NCBI GenBank assembly: GCA_964528825.1 | Contig: CAZGVB010000003.1 | Coordinates: 1-64,000, forward strand | Origin: RGIG5612 sp964528825 | GTDB taxonomy: Bacteria > Bacillota > Clostridia > Lachnospirales > Lachnospiraceae | DNA length: 64,000 nt | Direction of reading: 5' to 3' | Shown here: piece by piece, positions 18,339 to 26,632 of the stretch | How the letters are laid out: each line of letters starts with the position of its first letter | Position numbering within the stretch: the stretch's first letter is position 1 | Translations under genes and position numbers: made by a program | The notes under the pieces: generated by a model | Seen by the model: only the letters and a program-made list of their open reading frames with translations | The model's database searches: none | What the model was told of the DNA's origin: nothing

Positions 18339-19226
18339 TTAAAACTTCTCGCCCTTGTCGATACGAGCTTCGCCTGTTGTATCGATGATGGCTGTGAAAC
18401 GTACAGGGCATGCAGCGCCTCTGCGAATCTTTACGGGAGCGGCAACAAATGTGCATCTCTTGCCTGTAAGGTCATCAACCTCGCCTGCTACCTGCTGGAT
18501 AACAGGGATGTTTGCCTTTGCAAGAGTCTTGATAGCAGGGTAGAATCCCGGATATTCCTTATAAGGATCCTTGCCAGGATGCTTCTCAATGTATGTAGGA
18601 ACAAGTCTCTTCATGAAAGGACCAGGACGGCCTACATGAACGGAAAGGTTTGTTGCTACAGGTGAGTCAACATAAGGCATATCAACAGCTACAAGCTTAA
18701 CATTCTTGGATACAAGATACTGTGCAGCATCCTCTGTGAGTCCCGGAGCCTCTCCGAAATACTCAAGAGAATCGGAATACTTGTGATGCCATCCTGTGTT
18801 GATAACAACGATATCGCCGTCTTTGATATTTCCGGCAGCCTTGAGATCATCAGCTGTGATCTTGTCCCAATTTGCCTTGTTCCTGAGATCAAGGATGCAT
18901 CCGTTTCCGAAGAAGCGGTCTGTAGGGATCTGCTCGATATCGTCACCATATGCGAACATGTGAACAGGTGCGCACATATGAGTTCCGGTATGGAAGTTTG
19001 TGCTGATCTTGAATGCCTGAACACCGAACTGGGCATGCTTAACATTCATATCAAATAATGTCTCTGCATCTCCAGGATATGACGGAGCCTTTCCGGGACC
19101 CCACTCGTGTGAAAGCTCATAGAACTCGAGAGAAGAATAAGGATCTTTCTCAGCGCCCTTATGAGTATCCTCCAACGGTGTGTAATTTTTGTAAGCATCA
19201 AGCTCGTCTAGGTTGGGTGGTAACAT
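18339..19226 (-). CDS. Cyclase-family paralogue with Cys in place of the metal-binding Asp
   Basis: First gene of the minus-strand catabolic operon, 295 residues, same superfamily as its downstream neighbour but clearly divergent. The motif reads HTGTHMCAPVH: His79, His83 and His89 are kept but the family Asp is Cys85. It keeps the INTGWHH segment and a similar C-terminal layout (GKRCTFVAAPVKI). Options are a thiolate-ligated enzyme acting on a related cyclic 1,3-diketone, or a structural partner of the complete paralogue. The start ATG 19226 has a strong AAGGAGG site. A 333-base region upstream should hold the operon promoter. Confidence 0.75.
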   Translation of the reverse strand: MLPPNLDELDAYKNYTPLEDTHKGAEKDPYSSLEFYELSHEWGPGKAPSYPGDAETLFDMNVKHAQFGVQAFKISTNFHTGTHMCAPVHMFAYGDDIEQIPTDRFFGNGCILDLRNKANWDKITADDLKAAGNIKDGDIVVINTGWHHKYSDSLEYFGEAPGLTEDAAQYLVSKNVKLVAVDMPYVDSPVATNLSVHVGRPGPFMKRLVPTYIEKHPGKDPYKEYPGFYPAIKTLAKANIPVIQQVAGEVDDLTGKRCTFVAAPVKIRRGAACPVRFTAIIDTTGEARIDKGEKF

Positions 19227-19559
19227 AGTCTAACCTCCTTAAATATAGATTGTCATTACATGCACCCGCGCGCAAAGCGGGGCATCTTAAAACAATTCCC
19301 CTAATTACGGCTACATTATACATTCTGTCAAATCCATAATCGATAGTTGAATTTTACAAAGAAGAATATTTTGTTTGAGCATTTACTACAAATGATTTTT
19401 TGTTTTGATTAATATATAATATAGTCATTACTTAAGGTCTCGGGTTGGGTATAATCTTAGGATAGGAACTTATCCCGGATGAGATATTCGTAAAGTACAG
19501 ACGCGGCCGGTCTATGGTCTGTGTCCTTTGAAACAAAGAAAGCCTGACAGGTAGATGAA
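19227..19559. other. Divergent regulatory region between the catabolic operon and pucR-type gene
   Basis: This 333-base gene-free stretch separates the minus-strand operon from the plus-strand PucR regulator. It is AT-rich, with a minus-strand TATAAT candidate at 19315-19320, two plus-strand TATAAT hexamers (19415-19420 and 19450-19455) without good -35 partners, and a short dyad GGATA-N6-TATCC at 19460-19475. Poor -35 elements fit activator-dependent promoters. I see no coding frame of note. Confidence 0.5.
19315..19343 (-). promoter_or_regulatory. Candidate promoter of the phloroglucinol operon
   Basis: On the minus strand a perfect TATAAT (19315-19320) follows a weak TCGATT -35 element at 17 bases (19338-19343). 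It lies about 90 bases before the first cyclase start. A weak -35 with a perfect -10 suggests that an activator, perhaps one of the PucR or LysR proteins, is needed. Confidence 0.4.
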
Positions 19560-21044
19560 ATGAAGCTTAGTATATGGACAATCTGTGACTATCTGATCAA
19601 AAAAGGTTATGACGTTGAGACATATATCTCTGAGGGACACCCTTGTATAAGTCTGGTAAGGCAGAGCAGCACCAGGACTTATTCTGCGGGGTATGCTGAA
19701 GTTTTTTCGGCGGGAAAAGATGTAAATGTCGTAAATGATATGGACCGCCTTGTTGTAAAGAATGTAAATGTCGTTGACGTATTGAATACTGTAGCGGAGG
19801 CTGTAGACTTCTATTCGAGATGGGAACATGAGATCTACGATTGCATTTTCGATAAGGGGACGCTGCAGCAGCTCCTCGATATCGCCAAGATCATCTTTGA
19901 GAGACCGATGTTCATCAAAAATGATTCTACAAGAACGCTTGCCATAACACATGGGTATTCTTCCAACGTTCATCCTTTCTGGGACAAAATAGACAATCCG
20001 GATCAGCAGAAGCTTTCGGATTTTGAGATAGTCAGCATTGTGAGCTCGGATCCGGATTATAAGATGGTATTTGCTGATAAATATCCTTCCATAAAATCAT
20101 CACCTGCCTATGGCGGGATGGTCCTTCATGCAAACGTATTCATAAAAAACAGAAGAGCAGCAGAGGTAGTAGTCCTTGAAAACGGAAAACCATTCAACAA
20201 GGGCGATATCCATCTTATGAATACCTTCGTCGAGCTTCTTACTAAGTATGCGGAAAACGATTCACATCTGTTTCAGACTGCATCGGATATAACATTGTCT
20301 CTTTCTAAATTAATAGAGAACAATCAGATCTCAAAGGAACAATATATGAATATCCGCAAATATCTCGGTCTCGAGAGTACGGACAATATGTGTCTTGTAG
20401 TTGTATCAGGTGAGGATAAGCTGGATTCACCTATATTGAGTGCATTAAGAGAACGGCTGGAAAACCAGCTTAAGAATTCGGTGGTGCTTCAGCAGAACAA
20501 TAAGATAATCATCCTCAGATTGATGAAGGGAGCGTCATACAAGGATATGATAGAAGATTTCAAGAATCGTATACCTAAAAAAGGCTTTCTTTGGGGAATA
20601 AGCTACGAATTCATACATCTTGAGGAGATACCGGATTTCTACAGACAGGCGTGCGATGCTTTGAATAAAGGCTCATTTGATTCCCAAAATTATGTTTCGG
20701 CTTATGAGGTTGTGACAAAGGTGATCTCAGAAATCTGCATGAAGGACGGAAGGGCCAAATCGTATGTCCATCCGGATCTTTACAGGTTGGAGCATGTGGA
20801 TGTTCGTGATAATACGGAATATCTTGAGACGCTTTATTATTTTCTCCTTTGCGGAGGTAATTTCACAGATGCGTCCAAGATAATGAATCTTCACAGGAAT
20901 ACGCTTATCTACAGATTGAATAAGATAAGAGAGATTGTTCACAGTAATCTTGACGATATCTCGAACAGGGAACTGCTCTTGTATTCATACCTGCTCCTTG
21001 ATAAAGAATATCGTCCGAAAAGCAAATTCGGAGGTGATAAATAA
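19560..21044 (+). CDS. PucR-family transcriptional regulator
   Basis: Regulator of 494 residues with the PucR/CdaR-type C-terminal helix-turn-helix (FTDASKIMNLHRNTLIYRLNKI near residues 435-460) and a GGDEF-related middle domain (around FLWGISYEF). The N-terminal half is a sensor region with no motif I can name. It is divergent from the phloroglucinol operon and directly upstream of three genes including an orphan transhydroxylase small-subunit homologue. PucR-type proteins usually act as activators of catabolic genes. The start ATG 19560 follows ACAGGTAGA; the ribosome site is modest. Confidence 0.85.
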   Translation: MKLSIWTICDYLIKKGYDVETYISEGHPCISLVRQSSTRTYSAGYAEVFSAGKDVNVVNDMDRLVVKNVNVVDVLNTVAEAVDFYSRWEHEIYDCIFDKGTLQQLLDIAKIIFERPMFIKNDSTRTLAITHGYSSNVHPFWDKIDNPDQQKLSDFEIVSIVSSDPDYKMVFADKYPSIKSSPAYGGMVLHANVFIKNRRAAEVVVLENGKPFNKGDIHLMNTFVELLTKYAENDSHLFQTASDITLSLSKLIENNQISKEQYMNIRKYLGLESTDNMCLVVVSGEDKLDSPILSALRERLENQLKNSVVLQQNNKIIILRLMKGASYKDMIEDFKNRIPKKGFLWGISYEFIHLEEIPDFYRQACDALNKGSFDSQNYVSAYEVVTKVISEICMKDGRAKSYVHPDLYRLEHVDVRDNTEYLETLYYFLLCGGNFTDASKIMNLHRNTLIYRLNKIREIVHSNLDDISNRELLLYSYLLLDKEYRPKSKFGGDK

Positions 21045-21299
21045 ATGGATCATATATACAAAACAAACGGTGTATGCTCAAGAAATATACATTTTGAATT
21101 GGACGGGGATATTGTTAAAAATGTTTATTTTGAGGGAGGATGCAGCGGCAATCTCAAAGCGATATCAAAGCTCGTCGAGGGGATGAGCGTAGATAAAGTT
21201 TATGAGCTTCTTAAGGGCAATACATGCGGACCTAAGGGTACATCGTGCGCCGATCAGCTTGCAATAGCTCTGAAGAAAGCTTATGATGAAGAAAAATGA
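21045..21299 (+). CDS. TSCPD-domain protein
   Basis: Small 84-residue protein made up of one TSCPD domain, the kind found at the C-terminus of B12-dependent ribonucleotide reductase and as stand-alone proteins in anaerobes. The hallmark is the ending CGPKGTSCADQLAIAL, with two further cysteines at residues 11 and 33, giving four cysteines likely to bind a metal. It follows the PucR stop codon directly and precedes the transhydroxylase small-subunit homologue by 18 bases, so it is in that operon. Its function is unknown; the placement suggests a metal- or thiol-related assembly role for the Mo enzyme, which is inference. Confidence 0.8.
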   Translation: MDHIYKTNGVCSRNIHFELDGDIVKNVYFEGGCSGNLKAISKLVEGMSVDKVYELLKGNTCGPKGTSCADQLAIALKKAYDEEK

Positions 21300-21317
21300 A
21301 AGACGGGACGAGGTAAA

Positions 21318-22220
21318 ATGGCAAAGAAATATGGTTTGGTGATCGATATCACAAGATGCGACGGCTGTGGTTCGTGTATGCTGTCGGTAAAGGATGAATA
21401 TGACGGAAACAGCTATCCCGGATATTGCGAGGCAGTACCGGAGGATATGTTCCCATTGTATCTTAAGGAAGTTTCACAGGGACAAAATTATAAGATGAAT
21501 CTTGACTATATACCTGTGATGTTTCCTCATGACAGGAATTTTGATCCGAAGTCTATTCCCGGGATACCGGAGGGCGCAATATATGTAAGAGAGGACGGTC
21601 TTACGGTAATAGATCCCGAAAAGGCAAAGGGCTGCAGACAGATCTACGACTATTTTAAAGATACGGGTGCTATATTCTGGAATGATGAGCTTGACATACC
21701 TCAGATATATACTCTGGATTCACATCGTCTTGATGAAGGTGAAAAGCTGCCGAGATGCGTTGAGGACTGCCCGACCCAGGCGATGCATTGGGGAGATCTG
21801 AACGATCCCGAAAGTGATGTCAGCAAGTTTATTGCCGAGCATGGCGATGAGCTTGAGGACTATTGCAACCTCGGCGAAGGCGCGGATTGTGTTGTAAAAT
21901 ATTACAAGCTTCCTAAGCCATTTATCGCAGGAGAGGTTACAAATGAAGCAAAGGATGAGTGCCTTGAAGGTGTTAAGGTTACGCTTACGGAGGTATCTAC
22001 CGGTCAGATCACTATAACAGAGACTGATTTTATGGGAGATTTCTGGTTCAAATATCTCAAAAAGGATGAGGATTATATCGTTCAGGTGGATGGCTGTGAG
22101 CCTGTAGATGTGCATCTTGATATGGCAAAGAACATAGAGATCGTAGCTGTTCCAGATAAAAAGAAGGAAGAAGCTGCACAAAAGGTTTTGGTAAAAAATA
22201 AGGAAGCGGGCAATAAATAA
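21318..22220 (+). CDS. Orphan transhydroxylase small-subunit homologue with degenerate Fe-S motifs
   Basis: A 300-residue relative of the beta (ferredoxin-like) subunit of pyrogallol transhydroxylase and other Mo-bisMGD oxidoreductases. Cys14, Cys17 and Cys20 keep three of the four ligands of the first cluster motif; the fourth is Val. The second CxxC motif is gone around residues 68-80. The mid-protein CP and CTxC ligands are replaced (YFKDTG; YTLD), while Cys147 and Cys151 in PRCVEDCP survive. Flanking text (GAIYVREDGLTVIDPEKAKG) is well conserved, so alignment is secure. Residues from about 200 form a transthyretin/Cna-B-like beta domain, and a Lys-rich tail ends the protein. No catalytic subunit is adjacent; the nearest is at 26633. 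Confidence 0.82.
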   Translation: MAKKYGLVIDITRCDGCGSCMLSVKDEYDGNSYPGYCEAVPEDMFPLYLKEVSQGQNYKMNLDYIPVMFPHDRNFDPKSIPGIPEGAIYVREDGLTVIDPEKAKGCRQIYDYFKDTGAIFWNDELDIPQIYTLDSHRLDEGEKLPRCVEDCPTQAMHWGDLNDPESDVSKFIAEHGDELEDYCNLGEGADCVVKYYKLPKPFIAGEVTNEAKDECLEGVKVTLTEVSTGQITITETDFMGDFWFKYLKKDEDYIVQVDGCEPVDVHLDMAKNIEIVAVPDKKKEEAAQKVLVKNKEAGNK

Positions 22221-22222
22221 AA

Positions 22223-24223
22223 ATGTCTGAGGTTGTTTTTTTAAGCGATCCCGAGATCGATGAATATGCATATTTCGGAGACAATGAGCTGAGAGAGATC
22301 TCATTTGATGCGAATGTCAAGCATATAAAGGGAGGTGCGTTTTCAGGCTGTGAGAATCTGGAACGCATCACCTTTTCAGATAACGGGCTTGAGACAATAG
22401 ATGAGGGAGCCTTCTTTGGCTGCAGATCACTTAAGGAGATTATTATCCCTCCAAGTGTCGTAAATATCGGTGAGCATGCTTTTTCCGCATGCACATCTTT
22501 ACGCACGGTTGTTCTGCCGTCCGGTATCAAGAATATAGGAAACTGTTTTGTGCAAGGCTGCAGCAGCCTTGAGAAGATAGTATGTGAAGACGGCGGATCC
22601 TTCTATACGGAAGATGGCGTGCTTTTTACCAATGAAGGCGGAGTACATGAGCTGCTTGTATTTCCGCAGGGAAAATCCGGAGAATATACAACTCCCGCGG
22701 GCGTAGCGTCGATCGCCCCCGGTGCATTCAGAGGCTGCACGGATCTTGAAAAGGTTGTTCTCACATCGGATGTGACATATATCGGTGACAGGGCATTCGC
22801 GGGCTGCGGCGATATAAAAATAGTAATTGAGAATAACGATATTGAGACAGGAAGCATACCTTTTGACGAGACGGCGAACGTTCAGCTGGAATCATCAAAA
22901 AAGCCCGCTAACAAATATGCTGCATTCGGGGAAGTCGATTTTGAAGAAAAACTTAAAAAAATAAAATATGTATTCCCTGTAAATAAAAAATTCATTGTTC
23001 CGAAGGAAAAATGGAGCATTGAAGAGACGGATGAAGGAGCAGTCATAGTTTCATATAACGGTGACGAGACTGAGATCACATCACCGGCAAAAGTCTGCGA
23101 GAAATCTGTCATAGGTATAGGGGATTACGCGTTCAGTCCCGAAAAGGGAGGGATAGACAGTAAGAGAAGGGCTGTTCTTTCCGCAATAAAGTCTGTATTT
23201 CTGGCAAGAAATATCAAATATATAGGCACAGGCGCATTTAAGAATTGCACATCTCTGGAATATATATTGATCCCGAGCGGCGCAAGCATTGTGGGAGAAC
23301 GTGCATTTTCGGGATGCAGATCCTTGGTAAGCGCAGCATTACCCGAGCATATAAGTGAGATAAAGAACGGCACGTTCTTCGGATGCTCACATTTGAAAAA
23401 TATCGATATTCCCGAAGATATAAAATCCATAGGTGAGCTTGCCTTTTCCGGATGCGAGCATCTTACATATCTGTCAATTCCCGATGGTGTGACTAAGATA
23501 GGTAAAAAGGCCTTCAGCGGATGTAAAATGCTCATGTATGTGCAGGTACCGGATTCGGTGACTCATATAGGTGCGGATGCCTTCAAAGATACTCCATGGT
23601 TTTTCGGCAGACCACAGGGTGTCGTATATGCGGGGCGCTGTGTCATCGGCCATAAGGGTGATCTGCGTCAAATAAAGATAAAGTCCGGAACAGTGCTTAT
23701 AGCGGACAGCGCATTTATAAATCTTGAGACATTGACGGATGTCACATTGCCTGAGGGAATTCAGGCGATAGGAGCAGATAGCTTCTGGAACTGTTCGAGA
23801 CTTCGCAATATCAACATACCGGAATCGGTAAATGATATCGGTGAAAGAGCATTTGCGGGCTGCAAGATGCTTAAGGAGATAAATATACCGGAAGGTGTAA
23901 GCATAATACGTGAATTTACTTTTTCGGGATGTGCGGAGATAAAATCCATCACACTTCCGACCAGTGTAAGGAGCATTGAGCGGGAAGCTTTCAGAATGTG
24001 TACTTTTCTGCATACATTCAAAGCACAGGATGGACTTGAGAGCATAGGTGATGAGGCATTTATTGAATGCACTTCACTATGTGACATCTATCTTCCCGAT
24101 TCCTTAAAGGCAATAAGTGACAGAGCATTTGCAAGGTGCGGCAATGCAGTCATAAGAGCTTCAAAAGGCAGCTTTGCAGAGGAATATGCAAAGAAAAATA
24201 ATATAAGATTTCAGGAAGTCTGA
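22223..24223 (+). CDS. BspA-type leucine-rich-repeat protein, cytoplasmic
   Basis: A 666-residue protein built largely from about 23-residue BspA/LRR_5 repeats with consensus IGxxAFxGCxxLxxIxIP. One array lies at about residues 15-190 and another at about 300-650, split by a non-repeat beta segment (about 210-300). It has no signal peptide, no transmembrane helix and no cell-wall anchor, so it should stay in the cytoplasm, unlike most BspA proteins. It starts two bases after the small-subunit homologue and ends three bases before the next PucR gene, so it is embedded in the operon. No enzymatic motif is seen; a scaffold or protein-interaction role is a guess. Confidence 0.85.
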   Translation: MSEVVFLSDPEIDEYAYFGDNELREISFDANVKHIKGGAFSGCENLERITFSDNGLETIDEGAFFGCRSLKEIIIPPSVVNIGEHAFSACTSLRTVVLPSGIKNIGNCFVQGCSSLEKIVCEDGGSFYTEDGVLFTNEGGVHELLVFPQGKSGEYTTPAGVASIAPGAFRGCTDLEKVVLTSDVTYIGDRAFAGCGDIKIVIENNDIETGSIPFDETANVQLESSKKPANKYAAFGEVDFEEKLKKIKYVFPVNKKFIVPKEKWSIEETDEGAVIVSYNGDETEITSPAKVCEKSVIGIGDYAFSPEKGGIDSKRRAVLSAIKSVFLARNIKYIGTGAFKNCTSLEYILIPSGASIVGERAFSGCRSLVSAALPEHISEIKNGTFFGCSHLKNIDIPEDIKSIGELAFSGCEHLTYLSIPDGVTKIGKKAFSGCKMLMYVQVPDSVTHIGADAFKDTPWFFGRPQGVVYAGRCVIGHKGDLRQIKIKSGTVLIADSAFINLETLTDVTLPEGIQAIGADSFWNCSRLRNINIPESVNDIGERAFAGCKMLKEINIPEGVSIIREFTFSGCAEIKSITLPTSVRSIEREAFRMCTFLHTFKAQDGLESIGDEAFIECTSLCDIYLPDSLKAISDRAFARCGNAVIRASKGSFAEEYAKKNNIRFQEV

Positions 24224-24225
24224 TC

Positions 24226-25842
24226 ATGAATGTTACACTGAATATTGTTATTGATGCATTTACTGAATATGCGCTTGTTAACCACATCCCTTTAAATGAG
24301 AACCGATCATACAGATGTGTCTCTTTTCTGCCGCCGTCTTGCGAAAATATGGAAAAAGACGTTTTGTATCTTTTGGATCTTTCAAAGGATGCCGAGTTCA
24401 TCAAGGAAAATGCATCATTGAGCTATCTTTGCATCAGCAGTGCGGAAAACATTTCTGCCGCTGATGTGCCTACAGACTGTCTTTTGGTAAAAAATATGCA
24501 ATCACTCACAGAACTTGCATGGGTGATCCAAAGCAGATTTACGAAGCTGCAGAACTGGGAGAGAGAGCTTAAGGATATAATCATAAACGGCGGCACATAT
24601 CAGGATATAATTGATGCGAGTGAATATATCCTCGGCAATCCGATACAGGTCATCGATGCCTCTTATAAGCTTCTTGCCTCATCAAATAATATTGTTTCGG
24701 ATGATGAGATAGATGTAAAGCTCAATCGTACAGGCTTCCATTCACAAGATACATTACATAAGATCCAGGAAAGCGGAAGACTTAAGGCATATCGTGAGGA
24801 AACAGGTGTGCTCATTAATCAGCCGGGCAATCCGAACAAGTACGGGACCGTGAGCAGATGGTTCTGGGATGCGGGACTCCCGGTAGTGCATGTGATGATG
24901 ATAGCCAAGAGCGGCTCTCCGTCACCGTCACTTATAGATATATTTCAGGTGATGGCAGAGCATTGCAGGATGTGCTTTGCAAGGCAGCAGATGAAAAATC
25001 CGCAGACCGGAAGGATATATGATTCCCTTATCAATGACCTATTGTTCGGAAGTCTGACAGATGTCATTGAGATAGATGAGAGAGCCAAGGTCGCCGATAT
25101 GCCTGTCACGGGTCATTTTATCCTTTATAAGGTAATTCTCAGAGAAAATAATGAATGGCTGATCAAGAGAGTATTCAATGAATTGTTTCAATTGCTTCCC
25201 GAATCACGCAGTGTGATACATGATTATGAGATCATCATGCTGAACTGCTATGACAAGGACGAGTATAAAAAGCAGTCAAGATATGACACGGAAAAAATCG
25301 TTCCCATACTCAAGGCTTATGACGCTGTCTGCGGAGTCAGCGCTCTGTTTGAGAAGATCACAGAGCTGCCTTTGGCATTTAACCAAGCGGCAAGAGCGCT
25401 TTCTCTTGGTGAGACTGTTAAGGATAGCCAGATTCTTAAGAATACGGATGCGGACACGCTCTTCTCGTCGGATTCTGAAAGTAATATATACAATTATGAC
25501 GATCTTATCATATATCATATGATCTCACTCGGATATCACCATTTGCCCGATATCTTCAAGAACACAAAATGCTGGAGAATAGTCAGTAAAATGTGGAAGG
25601 AGGACAAGGAAACAGGAAATGATAATTCACAGATCCTCTTTACATATCTTGTTACTGAAAGAAAAGCAACGAGAACGGGCGAGCTTCTCCATATGCATCG
25701 CAATAATGTTATATACAGGATAGGAAAGATTCAGGAAATGGTGGGAGTGGATCTTGATGATTATTGGACGAGATTCAAGCTGCTGATAGCTTTTCATCTG
25801 CTGAGGCTTGAGATCGCATCCGGAAATGAACCCGAGGTTTAA
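24226..25842 (+). CDS. PucR-family transcriptional regulator
   Basis: Second PucR/CdaR-type regulator of the island, 538 residues. The C-terminal helix-turn-helix is RTGELLHMHRNNVIYRIGKIQEMVG near residues 485-510. A GGDEF-like region lies upstream of it. The N-terminus begins with a segment resembling a PucR-type sensor, and a GAF-like middle (about 120-260) is possible. It overlaps no gene but starts two bases after the LRR stop and closes the plus-strand operon 19560-25842. A long hairpin follows. It probably controls the transhydroxylase genes downstream, whose own promoter carries a dyad; this is inferred from position. Confidence 0.85.
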   Translation: MNVTLNIVIDAFTEYALVNHIPLNENRSYRCVSFLPPSCENMEKDVLYLLDLSKDAEFIKENASLSYLCISSAENISAADVPTDCLLVKNMQSLTELAWVIQSRFTKLQNWERELKDIIINGGTYQDIIDASEYILGNPIQVIDASYKLLASSNNIVSDDEIDVKLNRTGFHSQDTLHKIQESGRLKAYREETGVLINQPGNPNKYGTVSRWFWDAGLPVVHVMMIAKSGSPSPSLIDIFQVMAEHCRMCFARQQMKNPQTGRIYDSLINDLLFGSLTDVIEIDERAKVADMPVTGHFILYKVILRENNEWLIKRVFNELFQLLPESRSVIHDYEIIMLNCYDKDEYKKQSRYDTEKIVPILKAYDAVCGVSALFEKITELPLAFNQAARALSLGETVKDSQILKNTDADTLFSSDSESNIYNYDDLIIYHMISLGYHHLPDIFKNTKCWRIVSKMWKEDKETGNDNSQILFTYLVTERKATRTGELLHMHRNNVIYRIGKIQEMVGVDLDDYWTRFKLLIAFHLLRLEIASGNEPEV

Positions 25843-25876
25843 AGACAACAGAATGATTATATAATGATCATATTTG

Positions 25877-25922
25877 AAAATATCGGCGGTATTGTAGTTT
25901 CCTACAGTACCGCCGATATTTT
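25877..25922 (+). terminator. Hairpin terminator between pucR-type gene and minus-strand gene
   Basis: A stem of about 20 base pairs (25877-25897 with 25902-25922, one G-U pair) with a TTTC loop ends in an A/T-rich edge on both sides. It can stop transcription from both directions, between the plus-strand regulator and the converging gene at 26029-26418. Confidence 0.75.
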
Positions 25923-26028
25923 ATGACCGAAAAAATGCTGATCACAAAAAAAGCGCACGCATGTTACTCAAATATAGCAAGGATAGTTTAAAATGATGAG
26001 GATTATTTAAAAACATAACGCAAATTGC

Positions 26029-26418
26029 TTAGACGTAAAGTATTTCTAGTAAGTAATCTCCTGCGGGGATGCCTTTAAGTGTAGTGCAGACGTCCGAAAA
26101 GCGCTCACCCATCTCGATATTTCCTGTTTTTGTGCTGCCCTTTATGATGCTCGCAGAGCCGTCCTTTGCCGACAGAGACCAAAGAATAGTACATTCCTGA
26201 TCGTCGTCCGAAAAGCTAAATGACTTGATACCGCTGAAAAATAGGGAAAGTTCATAAGTTCCTTCCTGCTCCTCTTCAAGTCCGTATTCTACATTTAATA
26301 TTTCAACGACTGAGAGTTCATCGCCGGAGGTAGGGCATCTTGTCTCAATTGGAAAGGGCTTTGAAAAATGCAGTCTTACCGGGGCAATATCGCCCATATC
26401 TGTACAATTATCTGACAT
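26029..26418 (-). CDS. Small hypothetical protein in the transhydroxylase locus
   Basis: An unrecognised acidic protein of 129 residues, rich in alternating hydrophobic/polar stretches that look like beta strands (TYELSLFFSGIKSFSF; DYLLEILYV at the end). It has four cysteines without a CxxC pattern and no membrane helix. The frame is open to 26607, but ATG 26418 is the right start: AGGAGA lies six bases upstream and the extra upstream part is AT-rich non-coding sequence that overlaps the transhydroxylase promoter. It is divergent from the large subunit and so may share its control region. No function can be named. Confidence 0.65.
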   Translation of the reverse strand: MSDNCTDMGDIAPVRLHFSKPFPIETRCPTSGDELSVVEILNVEYGLEEEQEGTYELSLFFSGIKSFSFSDDDQECTILWSLSAKDGSASIIKGSTKTGNIEMGERFSDVCTTLKGIPAGDYLLEILYV

Positions 26419-26563
26419 ATTATTTCTCCTGAAAATGATTATTGATATGCCAAAACGGCATATGCAGAGCTTAACAGCGATCGCGGCATAATGCAAAGAT
26501 TTTATAAAAATAATAATAATACAAAACGCACAAAAAAAATCAAAACTGTTGGGCAAAATCCAT

Positions 26564-26591
26564 TTGACACGCACAAAGCATTGTGTATAAT
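26564..26591 (+). promoter_or_regulatory. Strong promoter of transhydroxylase genes with dyad operator
   Basis: TTGACA at 26564-26569 and TATAAT at 26586-26591 are both perfect consensus hexamers at 16-base spacing, 41 bases before the large-subunit start. The spacer holds a perfect inverted repeat CACAA-AGCA-TTGTG at 26572-26585, where a bound repressor would block RNA polymerase. Confidence 0.8.
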
Positions 26592-26632
26592 TTTTCATAA
26601 GGGACAATATTTTTAATTAGGAGGCAAATCAT

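Noticed and set aside
22223..24223. LRR protein as a surface adhesin
   Set aside because: No signal peptide, transmembrane segment or anchor; the gene is embedded in a cytoplasmic enzyme operon.
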